Below are positions 49,585 through 59,579 of a DNA stretch of 64,000 bases, in pieces. Position 1 is the stretch's first letter, and each line of letters begins with the position of its first letter. Position numbers and translations under genes: made by a program. Source of the stretch: Neocallimastix lanati (nom. inval.) (Eukaryota > Neocallimastigomycota > Neocallimastigomycetes > Neocallimastigales > Neocallimastigaceae). The notes under the pieces were generated by a model. The model was not told the DNA's origin, did not search any database, and was given only the letters and a program-made list of their open reading frames with translations. The stretch is taken from contig JACVTC010000006.1 of assembly GCA_016946835.1 (NCBI GenBank), positions 64,001 to 128,000 on the forward strand, read 5' to 3'.

Positions 49585-49870
49585 ATTATTATTAATTTTT
49601 TAATTCTTCTCACATTACTCTACCGTTTATATTAAGAATATTTTCGAATTGAGACCCATATATTTCAATATTTATAAAATGCTTAAAGTGAAAAATTCTA
49701 TCATCTATGTTATCTTCATTTATAACAGGTCTAATAGGATTTGACGTAGTCAATATTAGAATCTTCTAATATAACTTCATTTCCTTCTTCAATTACTTTT
49801 ATGAATTCGATATACTATTATTAATATTTACACCTTTTATATATATATTATAATTTTATTGACTGTTTAA
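48690..49870. other. AT-rich region, possible 3' debris of the Gypsy relic
   Basis: Poly-T (48704-48730 and 48851-48870), poly-A (48920-48946), AAT and ATT runs (49540-49580), and complex but stop-filled sequence from 49080. It may include the 3' untranslated part or LTR of the decayed element to its right. Confidence 0.5.
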
Positions 49871-50182
49871 ATTTTCCATTGGTTCCTAAGATGCCTCAGA
49901 AAGTGGATACCCTTTTCCATTGAATTAAGTACAGTAATTTCTAGTAGTGTTTTCTCTTATCCCATATCATCTCTATTTCGTATTCCTCTTCTTCATTCAC
50001 TATAAAAGGTGGCTCAGGTTTCTTGTATCTCAATTTTTTTTTTTTTTTTTTTTTCTTCATAGCATGGTTCAAAATTAGATATATGGATTAGTGAATGAAT
50101 TTTTAAACTTTTTGGCAATTCTCATTTAATTGAAACTGGTGATTTTTTTGAATTTTTTATATGGTCTGAGTCTTTTTGGTTT

Positions 50183-50238
<56 letters not shown>

Positions 50239-51060
50239 CTTCCTTTGTGAACTATAAGTGAACTATCAATCCATACTTTATCATTGACCTTAAAACTTGG
50301 TGTTTCTATTCTGTTTTTGTTAGCATATAATAGTCACGCGTTCTTAACTCACCATTTTTTTTTTTTTGAGATGAAGAATAGAGGGACATCAGAAGGAGAC
50401 TTCGATTTACGTATGAAGCCTTTCTTAAGGTTTTCTGAAATTGTATTTTTCTAAAGCAGATGTTTCTTTGTCTGTTAAAGGATAATATGACCACAGAAAA
50501 GTTTTGAATGAAATTAAAGCTTGATCTCACAGTTCTGTGGACAATGTGGGGGTAGTATAAAAGCTTTGGTTTCGTTGAATACATCTTTAAATTTTGGAGA
50601 GTTCATCTAGTAATTTGTTATAATCAGCGGAAGAGGATGTGGATGGATTTTCTTTTCTTTCAATATCATTTTTATTTATGTTATAAGCAGCTATAAAGGC
50701 AGGAGGTAATTCAAAAATAATATTACAATTGGAAACACGAACTCAGAATTGAAAGAAATACTTGAGAAATTAATCGACTAGTTGTCGCTTAAAACCATTT
50801 AACTCCAAGAATATAGCAATATGTTGATAAGTTTGTAATGTATATATGTTTAACATTGATGGTTATTATACTTAATAGCTAATGGATCAGTAATTCCGAT
50901 TATTGATTAAAAATCTCCGATTCCATTTAATTTAGGAAAGTTGTTTGATGAATGCATAGGAATGGATAATTTGTTAATGTAGTTAGAATCTCTATAATTT
51001 TATTGGGATCCTGTATCAATAAGTATCTTAATGGGAATTTAAGTCAGCAAATATACGTTT
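49871..51060 (-). mobile_element. Decayed Gypsy (chromovirus) relic, internally deleted
   Basis: On the minus strand, a protease block (about 51035-50800) reads IPIKILIDTGSQ and then NNFPKLNGIGD. A reverse transcriptase start (about 50350-50585) reads VFNETKAF, CEIKL and ENLKKGFIRKSKSPS. Both match the intact element at the right edge (ILLDTGSQ, NFPKVSGIGG, DVFNEKSA, CEIKL, FIRKSKSP). Directly after it, FKVNDKVWIDSSL (integrase C-terminal region) is joined, so most of RT, RNase H and integrase is deleted. At 49880-50035, PPFIVNEEEEYEIEMIWDK, LLYLIQWK, GYPLSEAS and EPMENL spell a chromodomain in broken frames. Poly-T runs interrupt it. The element is inactive. Confidence 0.65.
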
Positions 51061-51073
51061 GAATTCAAAAAAA

Positions 51074-51107
<34 letters not shown>

Positions 51108-52367
51108 TATTGATCATAGTCTGGATAATCTGAGATATTTTGTTTTGTTTTGCTTATTAATTGTATATCGGTAATAAACGAGCAATTCTCTTTTCGTAAA
51201 TGCTAATCATCCAAAGAGTGATTAGACATAAAGAAAAGTGTTTTTAACAATAATAATAGAAAATAATTAACTTAAACACTTATTAAATTAAACAAAAATA
51301 TAAAATGATACAATGCGATATTTATTAATTATAATATTTATTAAAAAAACACATAAATAAACTCGACAAATTAGTGTTAAATAATAATTTTATTTTACCT
51401 GTAAAAACTCGAAATTATAAAAATTTTTTTAAAGAAAAATTCACTTGTATTTATATAAAAATTTTAATAAAAATTTTTAAAAGATTTTTAATAGATTAAT
51501 TTCAACCAATCACAATATTTTTCTAGGTAAAATTTTTAGTAAAAATAAAAATTTAATAAAATTCCATTATATAATTATACATTCTTGAACTTGAGAAGTT
51601 TTAACCACTAAAACATGTTACTTATTTCTACGAAACGTTATATAGTCCTCTTGGAGAATTCGGATATCAGATGAATCTAATGCTATTTTTTAAATTTATG
51701 ATAAAATTTATTACGAATATCGTTTTCATTATAAATACAAAACATAATTTAATTAGATTACTAATCATCTTATTGAAGGTGATCCAAATCAGTTTTCTTT
51801 CTAATTTTATTATTTAATCTCATAAATCATCAAGAACTTTACAAGAAATGATCCGTAACATCTATTAATTTTAATAACAATTTTACAATAATACACTATT
51901 TAGTCAATAAATAAATACAAAAGTAAATGCTAATTTTATTATAGTATAATCATAAATTAAAAGGACTTCGATTGTCTAATAAATTTAAGGGTTAGTTTCA
52001 ATAAATTTAAATTATTAAAAAACCTTTTGCTCTCTAATATTGTTTACAAGCAATCTTAAAAATCAAAAAATCACTAAAAAAAAAACTCAAAACAAATTTT
52101 TTTATCTATTTTTTTGTAATTGGTACCATTGGATTTCTTGGAGAAAAATAAAATTTTTAGTGGTTATTCCATGTCTCAAAAGGCAAGGACAAATACCTAT
52201 TAATAAAGAAGTTTTAAAAATAAAAAAACACTTCACCCTAAAAACGAATATTTTTTTACGACCTCAAATTATTAAGAAATATAATTTTTAAATTATTTGT
52301 TATTAAATTAATTTAATAAATTTAATATATTATTTAATTTGGAATTTTTTTTTTTCTTAAAATTATT
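51061..52367. other. Low-complexity flank, possibly LTR sequence
   Basis: Poly-A/AT (51068-51110), then unique AT-rich sequence with no supported gene. The open frame at 52040-52291 has no recognisable domain and ordinary AT composition. It may be the 5' LTR or leader of the decayed Gypsy element, but no terminal repeat could be matched by eye. Confidence 0.4.
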
Positions 52368-52444
52368 ATTTTCAGGAAATTATGAAATTTAATTAATATT
52401 ATCATAGAAATAATATTAATTAAATTTCATAATTTCCTGAAAAT
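52368..52444. repeat. Perfect 34-bp inverted repeat (hairpin)
   Basis: The left arm 52368-52401 and right arm 52411-52444 are exact reverse complements (starting ATTTTCAGGAAATTATG). The 9-nt loop can close to 7 by one more pair. The arms are not simple repeats. Confidence 0.85.
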
Positions 52445-52484
52445 TAATAACTTTATTAATTAGTATAATATTAAAATAATGGAT

Positions 52485-53660
52485 CGTTAAACCTGTCTTA
52501 CTTCATTTTTGGAGTTGATGCTCCTGGTTAGTTTGCGGTTATACAGTCGGAATAGCAACCCTTTTCGAGTACTAGCCCTAGACATAATTTCTGTAAAGAG
52601 GGCCGCAGATCGTATCAAGAATGACATTTTATAATAATTGCCAGAAATGATTTGGTTATTAAACATATCATCCAAAACATCCCATACCTTTTTATAATTT
52701 AAATCAATAATATCTATATCTCTTCCACCGAGAAGAAAGTTATATAATCGGTAACCGGTACCACGTCACATATATATTAATAAACTCATTATTCAGAAAA
52801 TTACTAACATTAACATGAGTATCAATATTTGATCTATTCACTACATTATTGGTAATGATATAATTATTCACTAATATAAGTATTCTTATTTTCATTATCA
52901 ATACTATTACTATTATTAGCAATTTTATTTCTATTGCTATTTATATTAATATTATATACTTCGTTACTACTATCAGAATCTGTACTTGATTCTACATTAT
53001 TTATATCTGTGACAATAGTACTTACATTACTATTAGATATAGGATAATATTTGGAAATTACAAAAAATTTTTCAAAAAGAATTTTAATATCCATAAATAT
53101 TTCATTCGAAATTCACGGAAAAGATAACATTTAAACCAATATTCCAATTGAGGTTTTCTATTTTTTCGATAACAACAAGGATACCTTTCTGGACAGTCAT
53201 CTTCAATCATATTGGCGACTTTGGCAACACGAACATCAAATTTATATCCACATCTGGCACGAAGTATCCATTGAAGACCAATGCTAAATTCAGGATACTT
53301 AAAGTTGAGCTTTAGGTAGTCTCTAATTTTCTCAAATTAAGATTACAACATATACAAAATAATGCTAAAGTAAAAAATACAGTAGATTCATTACAATGAT
53401 AATATGTAGAAACTACATGATATTATTAATTATATAACTCCAATGTTACTACATATCCATTTTAAAACAATATAAAGCATCCGATTCACTTTCTATGGTC
53501 TACCAATATTTCAAATTTTCTCTCTTTGTACGAGGAGCTACTTAAGAAAAGATAACCATTAATTATCATCAGAATTACGGAAAACTGTAATTAGTACACT
53601 TGATATAGGCTATTCCTTTTCCATCAACCCTCAATGGACCTGGAAAAATAGTCCATATCA
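52485..53660 (-). mobile_element. LINE-like 3' part, copy A
   Basis: The minus strand from 53345 reads LRDYLKLNFKYPEFSIGLQW, ILRARCGYKFDVRVAKVANM, then C-P-E-R-Y-P-C-C and a W-F-K-C block with FREFRMKYL. This resembles the C-terminal part of a non-LTR retrotransposon reverse transcriptase with its Cys-rich finger. After an Asn/Ser-rich stretch, about 52750-52500 reads NFLLGGRDIDIIDLNYKKVW and further helical sequence. The trailing non-coding end is shared with 40690-41035. A fragment at 53580-53660 (WTIFPGPLRVDGKGIAYIKC) may be more of the same element. Stops and frameshifts show it is dead. Assignment to LINEs rests on the finger-like block and should be tested. Confidence 0.5.
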
Positions 53661-54959
53661 TTGGGGAGTAAATATTAATAATTTTTCTATTATTTTTATT
53701 GATAATTAACTCATGAACATTGTTTAAGACCCTTTGTATTAATTAGAAATATTTTGATTACTGTTTTAACTTCTATTACATTATGAGAAATATTATAATT
53801 AGTTGAATTGTAATTTAAATAATTTTTAAATAATAAATTAATTATAGTATGAATAGTAATTTTAAAAGGTCATATGTATTAAAATTAAGAGATAAAATGA
53901 TAATAATTTCAAATATGAAATTTTACTTATAATATTTATTTAATGTAATATTAGTATAAATATATGTAATTTAATCATAGAATTAAATTCTTCATTAAGA
54001 TTATTACTCCATAATTTCTTACTCTTTATTATTAAATATTAAATATTAAATATTAATATAATATAAAATTTTAAACTTTAATAAAACTTTATCTTAAATA
54101 AAGAATTTTAATAAAAAGTTTCGTCTTTAATAAGTCTTATTAATTAATAAATATTAAGATTTATTATGAGTAAGATTTGATCAAACCTAACATTTAATTA
54201 GCAAAATCTGGACATTCGTATTAAACCTGCTTTTGAAAAAAAAAAAAAAAGTATAAATATAGTTCTTGAGTTTTCTTTGAGAAATCAATAATTATTATTA
54301 ATAAATAATTTATATTTCTCTCTTTATAAAGCAAGTATTAATAAAGAACACTGTAAATGAAATAAAACAAAACAAAGAAATTTTTTCTCTTTAGCAATTT
54401 TATATTATTAGTTTATTATAATTAGATATGTTAAACTCTTTCTTTATTGAAGATAAATATAATTATCTTCTATATTTTCTCAATTTAATCGTAATTATTG
54501 TTTAATTATTATTAGGTTGTAGTTAATAATTTAATTATAATTATAAAATTAAATAATTATTCTTATTAAATATTTTTTTTTTTGCTATTTAGTAATTTTA
54601 TACTCTATAATCTATACAATTTTAATGCATTTTTCAATTTATTATTATTTAAAGTTTCATTATATATCATATGTTGAATAATTTGTCAAGTCCAAAGTTA
54701 ATTAATAGTTCAACACTTTTTTAATAGTACCAAAATAATAAAAGTTTCCAAAGATGTCAATAATAATTTTTTATTTTTTAGTTCCAAAAAAATTTCAGTT
54801 CAAAAAAAATTCAAGTCTAAAAAATTTCAAGTCTAAAAAATCTCAATTATATAAAACAATAGGACCAAATAAATTTTTTATTTGAGTATTAATAATAATA
54901 TGATATAAATTTCAATTGGTAAATTATTTTTAACTTTTTATTAATCAATTTAACAAAGT

Positions 54960-54990
<31 letters not shown>

Positions 54991-55049
54991 TTTTGTAAGA
55001 ATAAATTTTATTTAATAATATTTAGTAAAAAGTAATTTTTAGGAAGTAT
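53661..55049. other. AT-rich spacer
   Basis: No gene is seen. A TATAAATATAG string at 54252 after poly-A and a TTTA run at 54960-54992 are the only notable items. It may contain LTR debris. Confidence 0.5.
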
Positions 55050-55055
55050 AAAAAA
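55050..55055 (-). terminator. Pol III terminator of tRNA-Ser
   Basis: A run of six T on the minus strand, two nucleotides after the tRNA discriminator base. Confidence 0.8.
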
Positions 55056-55056
55056 T

Positions 55057-55138
55057 CGTCACCTGCAGGACTCGAACCTGCGCTCCCAAAGGGAAATGGC
55101 TTAGCAGGCCACCGCGTTAACCACTCCGCCAAAGTGAC
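55057..55138 (-). tRNA. tRNA-Ser (anticodon GCT)
   Basis: An 82-nt gene on the minus strand that folds as a full cloverleaf. The acceptor GTCACTT pairs with AGGTGAC and the discriminator is G. The D arm includes the A-box-like GGCGGAGTGG. The anticodon stem GTGGC/GCCAT closes the loop CTGCTAA, giving anticodon GCT. The long variable arm TCCC-TTT-GGGA is typical of serine tRNAs. The T arm is GCAGG-TTCGAGT-CCTGC. There is no intron. It reads AGC/AGT serine codons, which are frequent in the Asn/Ser-rich proteins here. Confidence 0.96.
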
Positions 55139-56446
55139 TCACTAGTACAAATGATTAATACAGAATGAACAAATAATACTAATTGTGCTAGAATAATATA
55201 AATTATTCTAACCTTATAGATTATTCTATTCTATATAATTGGAACTTTCCAATATTCTTCAAATATTACTAAATAGAAATCTTAAGTTAATAAATCACTA
55301 ATTAACTTATAATTCCTTTTTGAATTATCGATCCGATTCCATTATAATGTATTAAAAATCTTTAGCCAAGAATATTGTCCTTGCCCACTTAATATATTAA
55401 TATTATATTTCTTTTGTATTATGTTATATTGAAAATAATCAAATCTATTTAATTAGTTATTAAAATTTTCGTTATCAATTTAAATTTATTTTTAATTACT
55501 AAACTTAACTAAACCACAATAAAATATTCTGTATAATCTCTTTATTTTTATTTTATATATATTAGTATTAAACTATTATTAAATAATTAATAATTCAATA
55601 ATATATAACTACTATTTATAACAATAATATTATTAACTAAAATAATAATTCAATTTCAATTTAAATGTTTTATTTATAAAAATAATTAGTAATTAGTTTA
55701 TTAAAAAAATAGTTAGGCTTTACAAATTTTAATTTGATAAAAAAATATAAATACATGTAATTTTAGTGAAATAAAATATAATCAATAACTTTCTTTTTTA
55801 TTAAATAAATAATTATATTATTATTTTTCTTTTATAAATTTAAATAAATAAATATTGATTTTAAAACAAAATTATTTTTATTGTAATTTTATTATTTGTG
55901 TTAATTATTATTATATTCCTAAAATTATATGAACCATACCATGAAAAATTGGTGGAGATATCGGGGAATATAATAATAAATTAATACATTAGGGATAAAA
56001 TTATAATATTAATAAATAATTTTTCTAATAAAACAAATAATTTTTTTAAAAAACAATTTTTATATTTTTAACTAATTATTATTAATTGTTAAAAATATTA
56101 ATTAATATTAAATTAAACTAATATTCGTGCATAGATTTCCGGGTTAAGTTTATCCTACATAGTAATTGGGCTAGTAGGCTCTGGACTGCTATTTTTTATA
56201 TTGAAAATAGTAACCGTGGCACACGCGTGGCATGACACCTTTCAAGAGGTAAGCTGCACGTCAGACAGTGTGTACTATCAGATTGCACGATTATTATAAT
56301 TTAATAAATGATTAATAATAATAAATAATTAATAATTTTATTAGTTAAAAGATTTATTTTTTTTTAATTTTTTTTATTTTTACTTTTTTATAACAATTTA
56401 TACATTACGAGGTTTAGCATTCTATAGATACAATAAATTTTATTTT
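55139..56446. other. AT-rich flank and presumed 5' leader or LTR of Gypsy element 1
   Basis: Mostly AT-rich without a gene. The stretch 56110-56300 is of normal complexity (CGTGCATAGATTTCCGGG, ACACGCGTGGCATGAC) and lies just upstream of gag, so it is probably element leader or LTR. No matching downstream LTR was found by eye. Confidence 0.45.
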
Positions 56447-57364
56447 ATGAGAACATCCAGTACTTCCAGTACTCCAACAGAGAGTACTCCAGAAAGTAAG
56501 CTTAGCTTCAGAGAATTAAAGAAAGAATTAAAAGATTTTGAAAAGCTTACTAAACAAAACCTTGACATCAACTCCTGGGCAAATGAGTTAAAGGCATGGA
56601 TAAAATACCAACATATCAAGGATCCTGAAACTATTTTTACTGCTTGTATATTAACGGCTTCTGGAGAACCAAGAGAAATTATCCAAGAATTAGAAGATGG
56701 AAATGACCTTACTGAAGATGAAGATTCTGATTTCGATAGCGATAGTGAAGGAGAAGATGATGAAGAAAGTGAATCTACTACCACCTACCCAAGCCTTGAT
56801 GAAATCATAAATCATCTGAAGACTTTCTATGGACTTAAAGAAGATCAAACCAACTTGTTACGAGAATTGCGTTCCATGAAAATAAAGAAGAACGAGAAAG
56901 TTAAAGATTTTAATGTCAGTTATAGATCTTTGTACCATAAATTGGATAAAAAGAGAAGAAGAAAAATTAGTGTTTTAGATTATGCAGATTCCTTAACCAA
57001 TAATCCTGACGCATGGAGAAAGGTTATGCTTAAAGACCATATTTCTATTACCAAAGCATTCGCTATAGCTGAAAAAGTTGATCGTTTATCTATTAAAAAT
57101 AGTACTGAATATTATGATAAGACTCGTTACAATCTCCTTAACTCTAAAAGTAATTTTAATAAGAACATTTCAAATGATTTTAACAAACCAAAAACCCACA
57201 AAAATGTATCTATAGAAAATCTCACTAACAAGATGAAAGAAATGAAAATTAGTACTTGCTGGTTTTGTAGCAATGAAGGACATACCAAACGAAACTGTCC
57301 TAAATTAAATTCTATATTGGAAAATAACCGCAAGAAGTTTTATGAAAATTATTTAAACCACTAA
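56447..57364 (+). CDS. Gag of Gypsy element 1
   Basis: 305 residues forming the structural capsid/nucleocapsid protein of the retrotransposon. The N-terminal half is a helical retrotransposon-type Gag domain (NSWANELKAWIKYQ, about residue 42-55), interrupted by an acidic insertion (about 86-108, mostly Asp/Glu/Ser). The region around FNVSYRSLYHKL follows the usual Gag pattern F-x-x-x-Y/F-x-x-L. One zinc knuckle, CWFCSNEGHTKRNC (271-284), fits C-x2-C-x4-H-x4-C. The reading frame is intact, which suggests a fairly recent insertion. A slippery heptamer ends four nucleotides before the stop, so a fraction of ribosomes would shift to pol. The ATG at 56447 is the first in frame; an earlier non-ATG start is not needed. 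Confidence 0.88.
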   Translation: MRTSSTSSTPTESTPESKLSFRELKKELKDFEKLTKQNLDINSWANELKAWIKYQHIKDPETIFTACILTASGEPREIIQELEDGNDLTEDEDSDFDSDSEGEDDEESESTTTYPSLDEIINHLKTFYGLKEDQTNLLRELRSMKIKKNEKVKDFNVSYRSLYHKLDKKRRRKISVLDYADSLTNNPDAWRKVMLKDHISITKAFAIAEKVDRLSIKNSTEYYDKTRYNLLNSKSNFNKNISNDFNKPKTHKNVSIENLTNKMKEMKISTCWFCSNEGHTKRNCPKLNSILENNRKKFYENYLNH

Positions 57365-57404
57365 AAGGGAGTAGAAGCACTCCCATCGTCAAAAAAATTG
57401 CTTC
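57352..57404 (+). promoter_or_regulatory. Putative -1 ribosomal frameshift signal (slippery site plus pseudoknot)
   Basis: TTTAAAC at 57352-57358 is in X-XXY-YYZ phase with gag (codons TTA AAC). After an 8-nt spacer, stem 1 pairs GGGAGT (57367-57372) with ACTCCC (57379-57384). The loop bases GAAGC (57374-57378) pair with GCTTC (57400-57404) as stem 2. Loop 1 is 1 nt and the last loop is 15 nt and A-rich. Stem 1 is followed with no gap by stem 2, allowing coaxial stacking. The gag stop (57362-57364) lies in the spacer. Confidence 0.8.
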
Positions 57405-59511
57405 AGTCTGCCATCGTCCCAAAACAGTTGACTTAAAAGAAGATGATGATTATGAAGAAATTGCTGATTTCCAAGAAGGTACTACTACGGATTATTACGA
57501 AGATTTTGATGATGAGTCGGATGGTTCCAAAGAATTGGATTACTTAGTAAACGTTATAAAGAGAAAGGCAAATCCTAAAGATGAAGAGACTAGTGACCAA
57601 AGAGGAAAGAGGGTTCACCGTAGTCTAAGAGATGATCCTAAGCCAATAGTTACTCCAGGTTTACGAAAACAAAAAGAAAATCAATTAAGGGGAACATCGC
57701 GACCAGTCAAAAAGCCAACAACTCAATTACATCCTTCGATTATGGCTCAACCCAGAATAGAGAAAGAAAAGAGAATTGAGAAAGAGCTAAGAGATAAGGA
57801 AAGAGCTAGTACTAGTACTTCTGTGGAAAATAATAAAAATAGTATTGTTAATATTATTAATGAAGAAACTTCTCAGGAAGGAAATAATTCTAAACAAACT
57901 TTAAATAAATTAATTCAAGAAAAATCATCAGAAAAGTCAACTGAAATTATGCCAACTAGAATTCCAAAAAGAATACAAATGCAAACTGATTGTGATAGTT
58001 ATGACGTGATCAAAGATTTAAACTCCAGTAATTGCAATATTACATTTGGACAATTATTGGACGTTGCTCCAAAGATACGGTCTCAAGTATCACAAGGACT
58101 TAAATTAGAAAAGAATAATACTAAAATTTCAGGTGCAGTGGATAATATGTGTGCTACTACAATAATAACGAACAATATAGATCATACATATAAAAGTAAA
58201 CATCATGAACCACAAGAAGATGATATTGCTATGGTTGATGTAATAGTAGATGGAGTTCGTGGTAAGGCTTTAATAGATTCATGTAGCAACTTAAGTATTA
58301 TCACAAAGCAATTTTTAGATAAATTACCTTATCAGTATGAACCTATAGGAGTTAGTGCAGGACGAATACGTTTAGCAACGATGAATGATGATTACTCAGA
58401 AGATGTGTTAATCAAAGTTCCCGTAAAAATTAATGAACTAGAACTACTTGTTACGTGTAGAATTATAGACAAGGAGGATCCATTCTATGATATATTAATC
58501 AACCTCAAAACTCAAATTGATAACCAGTTATTTATACATCCAATTAGATATAGTCTTTGTCGATTTAATGATCAAGGTTTAATTGAAGAAATCGCACCTA
58601 TTAATAATGAATATGATGACGAAGAAAAATTATTATGTGTAATCAAAGCATTGAATCACCAAGAAGCTAAGCAACAATTGAAAACGATTGAAGGATTACC
58701 ACCCATAAAATATATATATGACACAGTTTTTCAAAGTACAATTAATTCAAATTATAGAGAAGCTATTACTAAATTACTTGAAGAATATATTGATATAATT
58801 GCAACTTCTTCTGAAGAATTAACACCTTCAGATTTATCACCACACAAAATTATTCTTAAGGAAGGAGTTAAACCTATTAAACAAAAATTTTATCGACTTA
58901 GTAAATTAAAAACAGATATCTTAAAAGAAGAATTAACCAAACTCATATATAAACGATTAATTGAACCTTCATGTTCAGAATGGTCATCACCAGTAGTACT
59001 TGTGCCTAAAAAGAACGGTAAATGGCGCCTGTGTATTGACTATAGGAAAGTAAATGAAGCAACTAAGAAGGATTCTTATTCTTTACCAAATATTGAGGAA
59101 ATTTTTGATAGCTTAGATGGAGCAAAAATCTTCTCAACATTAGATCTTTATTCCGGTTATCATCAAATATTAATGGATGATGATAGTGTTGAAATCACTA
59201 CCTTTACAACTAAGTTCGGAAACTACCAATTCAAGGTAATGCCCTTCTGTTTAACAGGTGCTCCAGCTACATTCCAAAGAGAAATGAACTGTATACTATT
59301 TCCCTTAATAGGAAAATGCGTCTATAACTTTATCGATGATATTTTAATCTACTCAAGAACTGAAGAAGAACACCTAGAACATCTTAAACAAGTCTTAGAA
59401 ATATTCAAGGAACATAAGTTAAAAATCAATATCGAAAAGTGTTCTTTCATGCAAACTGAAGTAGAAGTACTTGGACATAAAGTATCCTCATGTAACGAAA
59501 TCTTCAGTTAG
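57358..59511 (+). CDS. Pol of Gypsy element 1: protease and reverse transcriptase, truncated
   Basis: The frame is open from the TGA at 57343-57345 and has no credible ATG before the conserved domains. The natural way in is a -1 shift from gag at TTTAAAC, giving about 717 pol residues. An acidic and basic linker is followed by the aspartic protease (VDGVRGKALIDSCSNLSII, about 58247-58303), with DSC where DS/TG is usual. Reverse transcriptase runs from about 58850 (LKEGVKPIKQKFYRLS). It contains GKWRLCIDYRKVN, FSTLDLYSGYHQI, FKVMPFCLTGAPATFQ and the catalytic FIDD (59329-59340). The thumb end VLGHKVSS then runs into an unrelated tail CNEIFS and TAG. RNase H and integrase are missing, so the copy cannot transpose by itself. 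FCLTGAP replaces the common FGLTNAP. Confidence 0.85.
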   Translation, partial: PLKGSRSTPIVKKIASVCHRPKTVDLKEDDDYEEIADFQEGTTTDYYEDFDDESDGSKELDYLVNVIKRKANPKDEETSDQRGKRVHRSLRDDPKPIVTPGLRKQKENQLRGTSRPVKKPTTQLHPSIMAQPRIEKEKRIEKELRDKERASTSTSVENNKNSIVNIINEETSQEGNNSKQTLNKLIQEKSSEKSTEIMPTRIPKRIQMQTDCDSYDVIKDLNSSNCNITFGQLLDVAPKIRSQVSQGLKLEKNNTKISGAVDNMCATTIITNNIDHTYKSKHHEPQEDDIAMVDVIVDGVRGKALIDSCSNLSIITKQFLDKLPYQYEPIGVSAGRIRLATMNDDYSEDVLIKVPVKINELELLVTCRIIDKEDPFYDILINLKTQIDNQLFIHPIRYSLCRFNDQGLIEEIAPINNEYDDEEKLLCVIKALNHQEAKQQLKTIEGLPPIKYIYDTVFQSTINSNYREAITKLLEEYIDIIATSSEELTPSDLSPHKIILKEGVKPIKQKFYRLSKLKTDILKEELTKLIYKRLIEPSCSEWSSPVVLVPKKNGKWRLCIDYRKVNEATKKDSYSLPNIEEIFDSLDGAKIFSTLDLYSGYHQILMDDDSVEITTFTTKFGNYQFKVMPFCLTGAPATFQREMNCILFPLIGKCVYNFIDDILIYSRTEEEHLEHLKQVLEIFKEHKLKINIEKCSFMQTEVEVLGHKVSSCNEIFS

Positions 59512-59525
59512 TAAAATTAGAACTT

Positions 59526-59579
59526 TGGTTCAATGGTTAGTTACATTGACCATGACCAATACTTCATGGGTTCGACTCA
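59526..59579 (+). other. tRNA-like A/B-box module at the truncation point
   Basis: TGGTTCAATGG (59526-59536, A-box-like) and GGTTCGACTCA (59569-59579, B-box-like) are 43 nt apart, as in a tRNA without an intron. ATTG...CAAT around CCATGAC looks like an anticodon stem. The acceptor and T stems do not pair well, so this is a tRNA relic or SINE head rather than a working tRNA. It begins just after the broken pol frame. Confidence 0.4.

Larger units (their letters stand above)
56447..59511 (+). mobile_element. Gypsy element 1, 3'-truncated LTR retrotransposon
   Basis: gag and a pol portion (protease and reverse transcriptase) are present. RNase H, integrase and a 3' LTR are absent, and sequence homology stops inside the C-terminal part of RT (after GHKVSS). 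gag and pol are in different frames, linked by a putative -1 frameshift signal. Confidence 0.85.

Noticed and set aside
57535-57537. TTG at 57535 as the start of pol
   Set aside because: It is not an ATG, and the same frame is open well upstream to 57346. Entry by -1 frameshift from gag explains the frame better.
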